The notes under the pieces are model-generated. The model ran no database searches. It worked only from the letters and a program-made list of their open reading frames with translations, and had not been told where the DNA came from. Below are positions 32,579 through 41,569 of a stretch of 64,000 nt of DNA, in pieces (positions within the stretch are counted from its first letter, which is position 1; the number at the start of each line of letters is the position of its first letter). The stretch comes from Levilactobacillus acidifarinae DSM 19394 = JCM 15949. GTDB lineage: Bacteria; Bacillota; Bacilli; Lactobacillales; Lactobacillaceae. Position numbers and translations under genes: made by a program. The stretch lies in the NCBI RefSeq assembly GCF_001434835.1, contig NZ_AZDV01000026.1, positions 338,073 to 402,072 on the forward strand. The letters run 5' to 3'.

Positions 32579-33175
32579 ATGAAAAAAGTCTTAATTATTG
32601 GGGCCACGGGAACCATTGGTGGTGCCGTGCGCCAAACCCTCTTAAACGAAACGGATGATCAGTTAACGTTGTTTGCGAGAAGTACGGGACGGTTACAACC
32701 CAGTGACCGGGAAACGGTCGTCACCGGGGATGTGACCAACGATGCCGACTTAGACCGGGCGCTGGCTAACCAAGAAGCCGTCTTCGTGGCGTTGAGTGGC
32801 CCGTTAGGTCAGTTTGCCCGTAAGATTGTCGCGGCCATGGACCGTAACCAGGTCTCACGCCTGTTGTTTATCACCTCAATGGGGATTTATAACGAGATTC
32901 CGGCAGCCGTTGGCAGTAACGGAAACCTAGACCATAACGGCGTTTTGCGGCCGTACCGGGAAGCCGCCGACGTGGTAGAGGCCTCCGATTTGACCTACAC
33001 CGTGATTCGGCCGGGCTGGTTCACCAACGGTCCCGTCAATTATGAGGTTACGCGCAAGGGCGAACCCTTTGGCGGCCATGACGTGTCGGTAAGTTCCATT
33101 GCCGACTTTGTCAAACAGGCCATCGCAGATGATGACTATTACGCCCGCGATAGTGTGGGATTAAACACGAAATAG
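32579..33175 (+). CDS. NAD(P)-binding atypical SDR (NmrA-like)
   Basis: The 198-residue protein has the N-terminal glycine motif GATGTIGGAV, a conserved VFVALSG strand, LLFITSMGIYNE and YTVIRPGWFTNGP. Such proteins bind NAD(P)H and act as quinone/flavin reductases or sensors of redox state. RBS AAGGAG, translated behind the alcohol dehydrogenase in one operon. It is similar in layout to the gene at 40406. Confidence 0.85.
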   Translation: MKKVLIIGATGTIGGAVRQTLLNETDDQLTLFARSTGRLQPSDRETVVTGDVTNDADLDRALANQEAVFVALSGPLGQFARKIVAAMDRNQVSRLLFITSMGIYNEIPAAVGSNGNLDHNGVLRPYREAADVVEASDLTYTVIRPGWFTNGPVNYEVTRKGEPFGGHDVSVSSIADFVKQAIADDDYYARDSVGLNTK

Positions 33176-33179
33176 CTTA

Positions 33180-33227
33180 AAACAGCCCACCTGAAAATTG
33201 GTTATCCAATTCCCAGGTGGGCTGTTT
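33180..33227 (+). terminator. Terminator of the adh operon
   Basis: AAACAGCCCACCTG (33180-33193) pairs with CAGGTGGGCTGTTT (33214-33227), with an AATTGG/CCAATT inner stem. Confidence 0.9.
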
Positions 33228-33304
33228 AGCGTCTATTTTGGTCCAGATGCGATAAGATAAAGATAACTTACGGTAAAGAGATTTAAAATAAGGGAGTGCT
33301 TAGC

Positions 33305-33592
33305 ATGCCAGACAGCCACGAAATCAAACCAATGACCACCAAGGTTTCCAGCAAGGGGCAAATTGTGATTCCAACCACCATTCGCAAACAGCTGGCACTC
33401 ATGCCAGGGGATGAACTTGAAATAACGACCAATGTGGATGGTCAAATCGTCCTCACTAAGGAACCGGGTCAATTAACCTGGAGTCAATTAATTGTGGGGC
33501 TGCCCGTTGAGGACGTGTTCATTGATAAAAATGGTCACTTTGACGCTACCAAGTCACCTAACTTTGCAGCATGGGTGACTGAAGACGACTAA
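33305..33592 (+). CDS. AbrB/MazE-type DNA-binding protein (antitoxin-like)
   Basis: The 95-residue protein has the AbrB swapped-hairpin core TTKVSSKGQIVIPTTIRKQLALMPGDELEITTNVDGQIVLTK and a C-terminal tail with conserved aromatic residues (FAAWVTEDD) suited to binding a partner. The ATG at 33305 lies behind GGGAG; a GTG at 33296 is an alternative. Its stop codon overlaps a small downstream ORF (TAATG). A toxin partner is expected but not recognised. Confidence 0.75.
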   Translation: MPDSHEIKPMTTKVSSKGQIVIPTTIRKQLALMPGDELEITTNVDGQIVLTKEPGQLTWSQLIVGLPVEDVFIDKNGHFDATKSPNFAAWVTEDD

Positions 33593-33720
33593 TGGCCATT
33601 TCGATTGCTGACGTGGATTGTCACATGCTCTATCGCTTGCCCATACAGGTCATCACTCATCGAGTACCCATTGGTCGACTAACAGTCCGTGACCAAGCAG
33701 ACCTATTCAAATTTGTTTAA
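33592..33720 (+). CDS. Small ORF overlapping the AbrB-like gene, possibly a relic
   Basis: ATG at 33592 overlaps the AbrB stop (TAATG) and reads 42 codons (MAISIADVDCHMLYRL... DQADLFKFV) to TAA. In the same frame the sequence continues QHRPDGIR, TAA, LRSMTATI, then TAG, which still looks protein-like. It may be the decayed start of a longer partner gene in which two CAA codons became TAA. No toxin motif is seen. Confidence 0.4.
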   Translation: MAISIADVDCHMLYRLPIQVITHRVPIGRLTVRDQADLFKFV

Positions 33721-33790
33721 CAACACCGCCCCGATGGAATTCGTTAATTGCGTTCAATGACGGCCACGATATAGAGGATTAATGAACTTC

Positions 33791-33815
33791 AAGGCCCGGA
33801 AACCCGGGCCTTTCG
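33791..33815 (+). terminator. Terminator after the AbrB-like unit
   Basis: AAGGCCCGG (33791-33799) pairs with CCGGGCCTT (33804-33812), followed by TTCG. Confidence 0.75.
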
Positions 33816-33897
33816 TGTCTAAAAGGGGGCTAGGATCCTCCTATCTTGATCAAGAGACACTTCCAAGCTTTGAGTGTTGCCGATTATTTTTAAAATA

Positions 33898-33926
33898 ATG
33901 ACCGTTAGTCATTGACTATCGGTCAT
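33898..33926. promoter_or_regulatory. Tandem TetR operators
   Basis: ATGACCGTTAGTCAT (33898-33912) is followed at once by the same element on the other strand (33912-33926, reading ATGACCGATAGTCAA). Both match ATGACCG-WW-AGTCA. A third copy lies before the MFS gene at 34592-34606. Confidence 0.85.
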
Positions 33927-33971
33927 ATTTGCTTTATAGTAATCCCATCATCAAGAAACGAGGTGTCACGA

Positions 33972-34568
33972 ATGACCAATCGTCAGGTCGCCGCCGCTGC
34001 GACGCGCAAAAAGTTAATTGACACGACCGATCAGTTGATTCGGAAAAAAGGATACGACTCAATCTCGGTTGAAGACATTACCAAGGCTAGTGGGGTCGCT
34101 AAGGGCACCTTCTATAACTACTTCAAGAAAAAAGAAGACATTATTCAGGCTTTGACCCAGAGCCACTTATCCGACCTAACGGCACAGATTCCTAAGTTAG
34201 GCAATCAAGACCCCCAAGACAGTATCCGCCATTACCTGAACGCGTATTTACAGGTCGTCGTTGATTCCGATGTCCAGCTGGCCCGGCAATGGATTCGCTA
34301 CATCGTGGAACCGACGAATCATCAAAAGTGGGAATTTGATTTAGGCTCACTGGAACAGTTATTGACCAACTTGGTTCAAGAGGGGCGGTTAAGTGCCGCA
34401 ACCCCGGTCACGCCATTGGCTCAGCTACTAACTACCGAAATTTACGGCTTGGTTTTTAGTTGGTGTATATCGCCCGAGACAATCGACCCGCTCAAAGACA
34501 TTAATACGTTTTGTGATTTACAGTTAGCCGCGATTCTAAAGGACTATTTAACCAAAACTTCTGAATAA
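33972..34568 (+). CDS. TetR/AcrR-family transcriptional regulator
   Basis: The 198-residue protein has the HTH SVEDITKASGVAKGTFYNYFKKKEDIIQAL at residues ~30-60. The ATG at 33972 follows GAGGTG; the frame is open 60 bases further upstream but includes the operator. The ATGACCG-type palindromes in its own promoter and before the neighbouring MFS gene indicate autoregulation and control of the transporter. Confidence 0.9.
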   Translation: MTNRQVAAAATRKKLIDTTDQLIRKKGYDSISVEDITKASGVAKGTFYNYFKKKEDIIQALTQSHLSDLTAQIPKLGNQDPQDSIRHYLNAYLQVVVDSDVQLARQWIRYIVEPTNHQKWEFDLGSLEQLLTNLVQEGRLSAATPVTPLAQLLTTEIYGLVFSWCISPETIDPLKDINTFCDLQLAAILKDYLTKTSE

Positions 34569-34591
34569 GAAGTTTTTCTTTTAAGAAAATA

Positions 34592-34606
34592 ATGACCGAA
34601 AGTCAT
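34592..34606. promoter_or_regulatory. TetR operator before the MFS gene
   Basis: ATGACCGAAAGTCAT is the third copy of the element found at 33898-33926, located 24 bases after the tetR stop and 55 bases before the MFS start. Confidence 0.8.
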
Positions 34607-34660
34607 TTTTACCACGATTTACAAATTCTTCATAAAACTTAAACAAAGAAGGCTATTCAC

Positions 34661-35999
34661 TTGAAGAAACAAAAATTTGGCATTGCATTGCCAATCATCC
34701 TCTTAACTTACTTCATGATTCTCTTAGACAACTCCATCATCTTTACCAGTACCGCTAAAATCGCCCAGGACCTGGCGTTAAACACCCAAACGCTTTCCTG
34801 GATCACCAACGCGTACGCCTTAACTTTTTGGGGGGGTACTCCTGTTCTCGGGGAAGGCCGGGGACGTTTTCGGGCGTAAACGCGTCTTTCTGATTGGCCT
34901 GCTCATCTTCAGTATCAGTTCTTTACTGGTGGGGTTAGCGACCAATGGGGCCATGATCATCGCCATGCGGGCTATTCAAGGGATTGGATCATCCATTCTA
35001 GCACCCAGCACACTGGCCCTGTTGATGGATAACTACGATGGGACGATGCGCACCAAGGCGATTGCTTACTACGGGGCGACCGGGGGCTTAGGGGCCAGCT
35101 TTGGGTTAGTGGTCGGCGGCATCATCACCAGCTACTTCTCCTGGCGGTGGGGCTTCTTCTTGAACTTTCCCATTGGTCTCGCGATGTTCTGCCTGTCCTT
35201 AAAGTTTCTGCGTTCTGAAAAGACGACGGCGGCCAAAATCGATGGTTTAGGCACGCTCTTATCTGTAATTGGCCTATCATCCCTGGTTTATAGCATCGAT
35301 GGCACGGTCTACCGTTTACCCGCTCTGATCGTTGCAGTCGTTGCATTGATTGGGTTCGTATTCCAAGAATACCGGGCCCAGGAACCCCTGATGCCCCTCG
35401 CCCTGTTCAAAGATGCTCAGCGAAGTTACGCCTATCTGGCACGGTTCGCGTACCTGGGCTTCGGGATGGCCTACTTCTTCTTAACGCCACTAGCGATGCA
35501 ACACGTTTATGGGTTTAGTCCGTTACAGGCGGCCATCGGTTTCTTACCGGAAACCTTGCCCCAGTTCGTCATGGCCACCGTTTTGACTCGCTTAGCGCTG
35601 CGCGTTAGCAATTCAAAGTTATTAATGAGTGGGATGATCCTGACCTTTGTCGGCGTGGGCATCACCGCACTCGTCGGGATTCAAAGTGGCTATGTCGTCG
35701 CCATTGCCTTACCAATGGTCATCATCGGGATTGGCCAAGGGCTGGTATTGAGTCCCTTAACGGTGGCTGGGGTGGCCAACACCACGCCGAAAATGAGCGG
35801 TTCTGCCTCCGGTGTCGTGAACACCGTCCATCAAATCGGGGGGTCGGTCGGCTTGTCCATCGTGGTGGCCCTGACCAGTCAATATACGGCGCCCGTTGCC
35901 GCTTACGATCACGCCGTCCTTTGGATATTAGCGCTGCTGTTGTTGGCCATCATCTTTTCACTAGGTGTCCTCAAGGCGACCAAAGGTGAAACCCATTAA
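34661..35999 (+). pseudogene. MFS multidrug transporter (DHA2), frameshifted at a G7 run
   Basis: The first part (TTG start at 34661; FGIALPIILLTYFMILLDNSIIFTSTAKIAQDL, then WITNAYALTF) breaks at a T5G7 run (34825-34836) and ends at 34879. The remainder continues in the +1 frame: GKAGDVFGRKRVFLIGLL, then a full transporter to 35999 with GATGGLGASFGLVVGG as the helix-5 motif. Total length is 3n+1; with six Gs the product would be 445 residues. It lies behind its TetR repressor and operator. It could be a null allele, a phase-variable tract or a sequencing error. Confidence 0.85.
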
Positions 36000-36042
36000 A
36001 TAACCGCTATACTAAAAGAAAAACTAACTTGAGGTGAAGTCC

Positions 36043-36924
36043 ATGTTTCAACAGATGCAGTATTTTATTGCCATCGTTAAAAATCATAGTTTTACGCAGG
36101 CTGCGGTCGATTGTCACATTTCCCAATCCGCCATTTCCCAACAAATGAAGGAACTAGAAAACCGCCTGGGGGTTAAACTACTGGACCGACGGGGCCGTAG
36201 TTTTACGGTCACGGTAGCGGGGCAGTATTTTTACACCCACAGCCAAGCTATCTTAGCCGACGTCACCCAACTCGTTGACCAAACAGTCAAGATGGCGCAA
36301 CCGGACACCGTCGAGTTACGCGTCGGGTACCTGCGGAGCTTTGGGACGACTGAATTCTTACAGACGGTGGCACAATTCTCTAAGGAATTTCCCCAAGTTA
36401 AAGTCAAAATCACGAGTGGGAGTCATGAAGATCTCTACGAGTTGTTAAGAACCAATCAGGTTGAGTTGAATTTCTCTGATCAACGACGCGCCTTGTCTAA
36501 CGAGTACCATAACGAATTTCTAACGGACAGTGATTTTATGGTGGCGGTCAACCAAGGCTTGCCCGTGGCCACCGACCAGATTGAAAGCAAGGCCCTCACC
36601 GATTTACCGTGTATTTTAATTGTAGATGATCACCAACAGGCCCTAACCGAAGAGGCCTACTACCGAGAAGTGCTGGGGGTCCAGGGGGAGTTTGTCCAGG
36701 CTAAAAATTACGACGACGCCCAAATGCTGATTGCGGCGAACCAGGGCTACCTCATCACTAACCGCCGCACGCAATCCCAATTGGACCACGATATTGTTCG
36801 CCTGATTCCGCTAGTTAAAGGGGGCCGTCAGTTGCGACAACAGTACTACGCCTACTGGAAAGCCGACAACTCGGGCTACTACATCGAAAGCTTTGCGGAA
36901 TTATTGAAACAGAATTTTGCATAA
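36043..36924 (+). CDS. LysR-family transcriptional regulator
   Basis: The 293-residue protein has the LysR HTH (MQYFIAIVKNHSFTQAAVDCHISQSAISQQMKELENRLGVKLLDRRGRSFTVT) and a periplasmic-binding-like effector domain from about residue 90. The ATG at 36043 follows GAGGTG at six bases; an earlier in-frame GTG at 36034 lies inside that site. It may control the small NTF2-like and SDR genes that follow in the same direction, but no LysR box was confirmed. Confidence 0.9.
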   Translation: MFQQMQYFIAIVKNHSFTQAAVDCHISQSAISQQMKELENRLGVKLLDRRGRSFTVTVAGQYFYTHSQAILADVTQLVDQTVKMAQPDTVELRVGYLRSFGTTEFLQTVAQFSKEFPQVKVKITSGSHEDLYELLRTNQVELNFSDQRRALSNEYHNEFLTDSDFMVAVNQGLPVATDQIESKALTDLPCILIVDDHQQALTEEAYYREVLGVQGEFVQAKNYDDAQMLIAANQGYLITNRRTQSQLDHDIVRLIPLVKGGRQLRQQYYAYWKADNSGYYIESFAELLKQNFA

Positions 36925-37020
36925 GCTGAGCTTATCTATCGGCGATGAATTCGGAATAGCTCCTAACCCGGAATTTCGTTATCATTCTTCTTGTAAACTA
37001 AACGGGAGCGTGAAAAGAAC

Positions 37021-37392
37021 ATGACGGATAAGGAAACGATCATTCAACTATACCGCGACGAAAATACGGCGATGGTTCAAAAAGACATCAGCCGGTTAAA
37101 CGAAATTCTGACGGACGGGATGGCCCTGACCCACATGACGGGTTACGTTCAACCTAAGTTCGAGTGGATCGATCAAATTCAAAACGGTGAGATGCAGTAT
37201 TTCTCTTCCCAAGAAGAGGCCATCCAGGACGTCCAAATCGACGGCGATCAAGCCAGCCTCGTTGGTCAAAATCGAGTCCAAGCCAAAATTTGGGGTGGCG
37301 GGATCAACACCTGGCCACTCCAGATGCAAATGTTTTACCACAAGCAGGCCGGTCAGTGGCGGATTACCCGTCAGGTCGCTAGTACGTACTAG
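37021..37392 (+). CDS. NTF2-like (SnoaL/DUF4440-type) protein
   Basis: The 123-residue single-domain protein fits the cone-shaped NTF2-like fold: an N-terminal helix (ETIIQLYRDENTAMVQKDISRLNEIL), a strand pair around MTGYVQPKFEWIDQI, and C-terminal strands (ASLVGQNRVQAKIWGG... WRITRQVAST). Such proteins are often small-molecule isomerases or binding proteins. It lies between LysR and an SDR gene and could act with the SDR. Confidence 0.8.
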   Translation: MTDKETIIQLYRDENTAMVQKDISRLNEILTDGMALTHMTGYVQPKFEWIDQIQNGEMQYFSSQEEAIQDVQIDGDQASLVGQNRVQAKIWGGGINTWPLQMQMFYHKQAGQWRITRQVASTY

Positions 37393-37464
37393 GCTTAATC
37401 AATCAATTTGAGGCAATTCAACGTCACTTATTTTAAAGATAGATTTTAATTGGAGGAAAACAAC

Positions 37465-38304
37465 ATGGCAAAACAAACTTGGTTAATTACGGGTGTTAGT
37501 AGTGGGTTCGGTCGTTCGATGACGACTCAATTGTTGGAAGCGGGCAACACGGTGATTGGGACCGTCCGGAATACGACCAAGGTACAAGACTTAGTCGACG
37601 ACTATCCCGACACCTTCATCTGTGAGACGTTAGACGTCACGGACGTTCCCGCGATTCACCAGTTAGTGGACCAATTGGCGGCGACCCACACCATCGACGT
37701 CTTAGTCAACAACGCGGGGTACGGCTTGTTCGGGGCCGCGGAAGAATTAGGCGACCAAGACGTTGACAAAATCATTGCCACGGACCTCACCGGTTCCATC
37801 CAGATGATTCGTTCCGTCCTCCCGCACATGCGCGAACAGGGGCACGGCCGGATCATTCAAATTTCCTCGTACGGTGGTCAGGTGGCTTATCCCGGTAACT
37901 CCATGTACCATGCCGCTAAATTCGGGATCGAAGGTTTCTGCGAATCCGTGGCTCAAGAAGTCGCACCATTTAACATTGGCGTGACGATTGTGGAACCCGG
38001 TGGGGCGCGGACCGAATTCCGGTACGGCAGTGCCCAAGTGGCCAACCTGATGCCGGCTTACGACGACAATCCCGCGCACGCCTTCTTGGCGATGCTGGAC
38101 CCAGCTAACGGACTCGCCCCTGGCGACCCTAACCGGATGGCTGCGCGGATTATCGAAAGTGTCGATCAGACGCCGGCACCATTACACATGGTGCTAGGGT
38201 CAGACGCTCTCGCCAAGACCATCGCGCGGTTACAGGACCGCGTCGCAGAATACCAAGCTGAAACCGACTTAGCCGCCTCAACGGACTTCCCAGCCGGGGA
38301 ATAG
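37465..38304 (+). CDS. Classical SDR-family oxidoreductase
   Basis: The 279-residue short-chain dehydrogenase has TGVSSGFGRS (TGxxxGxG), NNAGYG (NNAG), the catalytic Ser in QISSYGG and Tyr-x3-Lys in YHAAKFG. The GGAGG site before the ATG at 37465 fixes the start. It resembles the group of NADP-dependent SDRs acting on ketones or aldehydes. A terminator follows. Confidence 0.9.
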   Translation: MAKQTWLITGVSSGFGRSMTTQLLEAGNTVIGTVRNTTKVQDLVDDYPDTFICETLDVTDVPAIHQLVDQLAATHTIDVLVNNAGYGLFGAAEELGDQDVDKIIATDLTGSIQMIRSVLPHMREQGHGRIIQISSYGGQVAYPGNSMYHAAKFGIEGFCESVAQEVAPFNIGVTIVEPGGARTEFRYGSAQVANLMPAYDDNPAHAFLAMLDPANGLAPGDPNRMAARIIESVDQTPAPLHMVLGSDALAKTIARLQDRVAEYQAETDLAASTDFPAGE

Positions 38305-38310
38305 GCTAGA

Positions 38311-38347
38311 AAACGACCATCCCCATGCTTCATGATGGTCGTTTTTA
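38311..38347 (+). terminator. Terminator after the SDR gene
   Basis: AAACGACCATC (38311-38321) pairs with GATGGTCGTTT (38334-38344), followed by TTATG. Confidence 0.9.
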
Positions 38348-38440
38348 TGAAGAATCTAAGGTCAATTTGACCGTTACGCAGCGGGAGCGCTTAACGCACG
38401 ACCCGTGCTGATGCACTTTATTAAAAAGGAGATATGGCTG

Positions 38441-38908
38441 ATGGCAGCTAAAACACTCATTATTTACTATTCATGGTCCGGCACGACTAAACGCGCCGCA
38501 CAAGCCCTTGCCAATCAGGTGGACGCAGATGTCGTGGAACTCACCGTTGCGCCGCAGACCTTTTCCAGCGATATGTTTGCGACCTCGGACGTTGCGAAAA
38601 CCCAGCTACGTACCGGAGATTTACCGACGCTAACTAGCGCGTTACCTGATTTTGACCAGTACACCACGATTCTGGTTGGCGGTCCCGTCTGGAGTTCAAT
38701 GGTCGCCACACCAGTTCGCAGTTTGTTAACAAAGTTAGCCATGTACACCGGCACCGTCGCCCCGTTTTACACTGATGCGGGGACCGCTGGTGATTACGAA
38801 CAAGACTTTGCCGGCTTGATCCCCCAAGTCACCGTTAAATCCGGCTTAGAAGTCAACGGTCAATCTGCCGACCAGTTAACCGCTTGGATTCAGACCGTTA
38901 TGGGGTAG
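38441..38908 (+). CDS. Flavodoxin
   Basis: The 155-residue protein has the FMN phosphate-binding loop YYSWSGTTKRAA, the 90s-type loop GGPVWSSMVATPVRSLL and the C-terminal helix. The product transfers electrons via FMN. The AGGAG site eight bases upstream favours the ATG at 38441 over the GTG/ATG codons further upstream. It lies with CMD and acyltransferase genes, a combination common in lactobacillus stress or aromatics clusters. Confidence 0.88.
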   Translation: MAAKTLIIYYSWSGTTKRAAQALANQVDADVVELTVAPQTFSSDMFATSDVAKTQLRTGDLPTLTSALPDFDQYTTILVGGPVWSSMVATPVRSLLTKLAMYTGTVAPFYTDAGTAGDYEQDFAGLIPQVTVKSGLEVNGQSADQLTAWIQTVMG

Positions 38909-38981
38909 CGATTGAGTCGAAACTCAAAGCTAAGTTGCTAGTCCTGTTACTAAAATCATTCAAAAAGTGAGGTCATCAATT

Positions 38982-39734
38982 ATGCCGAATGAAACTGCAC
39001 AATCTAATCACAATCATCTATTTCCTAACCACGTTTCCACGTTAAAGGTCACGGACCCTGAGTTTATTGACCTGTTCGATAACTTCGCCTTTGATGAAGT
39101 CCTACAACACAGTCATTTATCTGACCAATTACGGCTAAAGGTCACCTTAGCCTCCTTAATCGCGGTTCAAAGCCTGAACGAATACAAGGTCATGCTGGGC
39201 GCGGCCCTCACGATTGGCGTCACGCCGGTTGAAATCAAGGAGATCGTTTACCAAGCGGTGCCTTACGCCGGCTTAGCCAAGGTCTTCGACTTCTTGAACG
39301 CCACCAACGACGTGTTTAAGGAACGCCACATCCAGGTACCGGTTGACCCGCAGAGCACGACGACCCCCGCAAATCGTTATGAGAAGGGACTCGAAACGGT
39401 GCGCGGAATCGCCGGGGATGCGGTCGACCAGATGCTAACGACCGCCCCAGAGAACCAAAAGCAATTTGCCACGTTCTTAGCGGATAACTGTTTCGGTGAC
39501 TATTACACGCGTCAGGGTCTGGACGTAGCGACCCGTGAACTATTGACGTTCGCCATGCTGATTTCGATGGGTGGCGCAGATCCTCAGGTTAAGGGCCACA
39601 TCGCTAACAACGTCCGCGTCGGCAACGATAAGCAAAAGCTGCTGGATGTGGTCACCGTCTTGTTGCCGTTCATCGGTTACCCCCGGACGTTAACGGCTGT
39701 TAGCCTGTTGAACCAAGTCATCCCAGAAAAGTAG
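38982..39734 (+). CDS. Carboxymuconolactone decarboxylase (CMD) family protein, two-domain
   Basis: The 250-residue protein contains two copies of the CMD/AhpD helical fold. The first includes RLKVTLASLIAVQSLNEYKVMLGAALTIGVTPVEIKEIVYQAVPYAG; the second RELLTFAMLISMGGADPQVKGHI and VVTVLLPFIGYPRTL. The CxxC of AhpD is absent, so peroxidase activity is not indicated. The ATG at 38982 follows GTGAGG. It sits behind the flavodoxin gene, likely in one operon. Confidence 0.85.
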   Translation: MPNETAQSNHNHLFPNHVSTLKVTDPEFIDLFDNFAFDEVLQHSHLSDQLRLKVTLASLIAVQSLNEYKVMLGAALTIGVTPVEIKEIVYQAVPYAGLAKVFDFLNATNDVFKERHIQVPVDPQSTTTPANRYEKGLETVRGIAGDAVDQMLTTAPENQKQFATFLADNCFGDYYTRQGLDVATRELLTFAMLISMGGADPQVKGHIANNVRVGNDKQKLLDVVTVLLPFIGYPRTLTAVSLLNQVIPEK

Positions 39735-39777
39735 GGGCGTTTGCTAGTTCTTAGAACCTGTTGAGGGGGCACTTTAA

Positions 39778-40335
39778 ATGAGTATTTTTGAAGACTTACG
39801 CGCCGGTCAGGTGATTGATATTCGGAATGTCCAGTATCAAAAGGAAGTCCATGGTGAAATTGACCGCTGTAACGATCTGTGCCACGAGATTAACGCCACC
39901 ATGCCGAGTCAGCGGGACCGCATCGTAAAACTTGAAAACGACTTACTGCACGGTCAGATGCACGACGGCACCTTTTTCACGCCGCCGATGTTTATTGATT
40001 GTGGTAACCGGGTCAACCTGGGTAGGAACGTCTACGCCAACCATAACCTCACCATGATGTCCGTGGGCACCATCACCATTGACGATGGCGCCATGCTGGG
40101 ACCGGGTGTGGGACTCTTCACGGATAACCACGAGCCCAACGATATTCGCAAGATCACCACCAAGGAAATTCACATCAAAAAGAACGCGTGGTTAGGTGCC
40201 CGGGTCAATGTGGCTCCCGGCGTCACCATTGGTGAGAACGCCATTATTGGCACCGGGGCGGTCGTGACCAAGGACATCCCCGATAACGCGGTGGCGGTCG
40301 GCGTCCCGGCCAAGGTGATTAAGTACAACAAATAA
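39778..40335 (+). CDS. Acyltransferase of the maltose/galactoside acetyltransferase type
   Basis: The 185-residue left-handed beta-helix enzyme transfers acetyl from acetyl-CoA to a sugar hydroxyl. An N-terminal Mac domain (LRAGQVIDIRNVQYQKEVHGEIDRCNDLCHEIN) precedes the hexapeptide repeats. The catalytic His lies in DNHEPNDIR; the end reads GTGAVVTKDIPDNAVAVGVPAKVIK, typical of this family. RBS GAGGGGG. Confidence 0.9.
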   Translation: MSIFEDLRAGQVIDIRNVQYQKEVHGEIDRCNDLCHEINATMPSQRDRIVKLENDLLHGQMHDGTFFTPPMFIDCGNRVNLGRNVYANHNLTMMSVGTITIDDGAMLGPGVGLFTDNHEPNDIRKITTKEIHIKKNAWLGARVNVAPGVTIGENAIIGTGAVVTKDIPDNAVAVGVPAKVIKYNK

Positions 40336-40405
40336 GCGTTAACCAGTAGTGGGACGGTCTCTGACACACTAGAGATCGTCCCAAGTATGAACGGAGGAAC
40401 TCATC

Positions 40406-41053
40406 TTGAAAAACGTTTTAATTTTAGGAGCTAACGGCCAAATCGCCCAAATCGTGGAGCAACGGCTCTTGGCCGAACAACCCGATGTGGCACTCACCCT
40501 ATTCTTGCGGCACAGTGACCGTCTGCAACAACTGGCGGCTAACCCGCAGGTCACCCTGATTGACGGGGATCTTACCAACTTTGACCAGGTCAACGCCGCC
40601 ATGCAGAACCAGGACGTGGTCTACGTTGCCATGGTCGATCACACGCCGAATAACGTTATCACCAACAATGTCATCCAGACTGCTAAGACCCAGGGCGTCA
40701 CGCGGATCATCGAATCCAGTTTGTTGGGCTTGTACGACGAAGTGCCCGGTGAATACGGCCGGTGGAATCACGAAATGGTCAAGAGTGGTTTACCAGCGGC
40801 CATCCACGCGGATGAGTTGCTGGCGGCTTCCGGCATTGACTACACCACGTTGCGCTTTCCCTGGTTAAATGACCGCAACGAGGTCAAGTATGACCTGACC
40901 CATCGCCATGACGCCTACGTGGGCGTTTCCGGTTCACGGCAGAGCATGGCCGATGTGATTGTTAAAATCATTGCCGACCCAACGTATCTGAAGAACGATA
41001 GTGTGGGCATTGCCGATGCTGACACACAAGGGGAGACGCGGCCCGTTTATTAA
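40406..41053 (+). CDS. NAD(P)-binding atypical SDR (NmrA-like)
   Basis: The 215-residue protein starts with TTG at 40406 behind GGAGG. Features: glycine motif GANGQIAQIV, VVYVAMVDH strand, RIIESSLLGLYDEVPGE (replacing the catalytic serine strand), and YTTLRFPWL. It resembles the gene at 32579 in length and layout. An inverted repeat GGGACG...CGTCCC at 40351-40382, without a U-run, lies before it and may be a regulatory hairpin. Confidence 0.85.
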   Translation: MKNVLILGANGQIAQIVEQRLLAEQPDVALTLFLRHSDRLQQLAANPQVTLIDGDLTNFDQVNAAMQNQDVVYVAMVDHTPNNVITNNVIQTAKTQGVTRIIESSLLGLYDEVPGEYGRWNHEMVKSGLPAAIHADELLAASGIDYTTLRFPWLNDRNEVKYDLTHRHDAYVGVSGSRQSMADVIVKIIADPTYLKNDSVGIADADTQGETRPVY

Positions 41054-41113
41054 AGACTTAGCATCAGGTACACATTACGAAGACCAGAAAGAGGGACATA
41101 AAATTGTCACAAG

Positions 41114-41479
41114 ATGTTAAAGCATTACAAGCCAAAACCAAACATGGTCCAGGCGGGCATTGCGCAGCTTGATCGGCTAGATTTAGAACCGGCAGTGAAG
41201 GATTTAGTCCTGTATGACCTCCAAGATCAGGTGCAAAATAATACGTTAGGGTCGTTCTTTAAACAGTGGAGCGGTGTCAGTCGGCATCAAGAAAAAATTA
41301 CGGTTCTGCAAAGCGTTGATCAGCGCCGGGCGTTGATGGCCGCCTTCAATGAAGAACGGCGCTATTTACACTCACTGGCATTAACTCACCAAGTACCAAG
41401 CGATGAGATTTACGACCTGTATAGTGAGGTCCTGTTAGCCGAATCACTCGTATTAGATCCTAAAAATCGGCTCATTTAA
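41114..41479 (+). CDS. Hypothetical helical protein, N-terminus uncertain
   Basis: The 121-residue frame has a helical, charged body (MVQAGIAQLDRLDLEPAVKD, DQRRALMAAFNEERRYLHSLAL). I do not recognise the family. The ATG at 41114 has no ribosome site at a proper distance. A TTG at 41104, eight bases after AGAGGG, begins MSQDVKALQAKTKH in a different frame and runs for 22 codons, which looks like a natural N-terminus. A frameshift near 41140-41150 joining the two is possible. Confidence 0.5.
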   Translation: MLKHYKPKPNMVQAGIAQLDRLDLEPAVKDLVLYDLQDQVQNNTLGSFFKQWSGVSRHQEKITVLQSVDQRRALMAAFNEERRYLHSLALTHQVPSDEIYDLYSEVLLAESLVLDPKNRLI

Positions 41480-41532
41480 AGGTCCTTACCGACTTTATCG
41501 TGAGTTGCTTCGTCATTTTTTTAGACTCCAAA

Positions 41533-41569
41533 GCGCTCGACCATTCAACGGAATGGTGGGCGTTTTTTT
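41533..41569 (+). terminator. Terminator after the helical protein gene
   Basis: ACCATTC (41540-41546) pairs with GAATGGT (41551-41557) with partial outer pairing, followed by TTTTTTTT. Confidence 0.8.

Noticed and set aside
40351-40382. GGGACG/CGTCCC hairpin as a terminator before the SDR at 40406
   Set aside because: No U-run follows; it may be a regulatory hairpin but not an intrinsic terminator.
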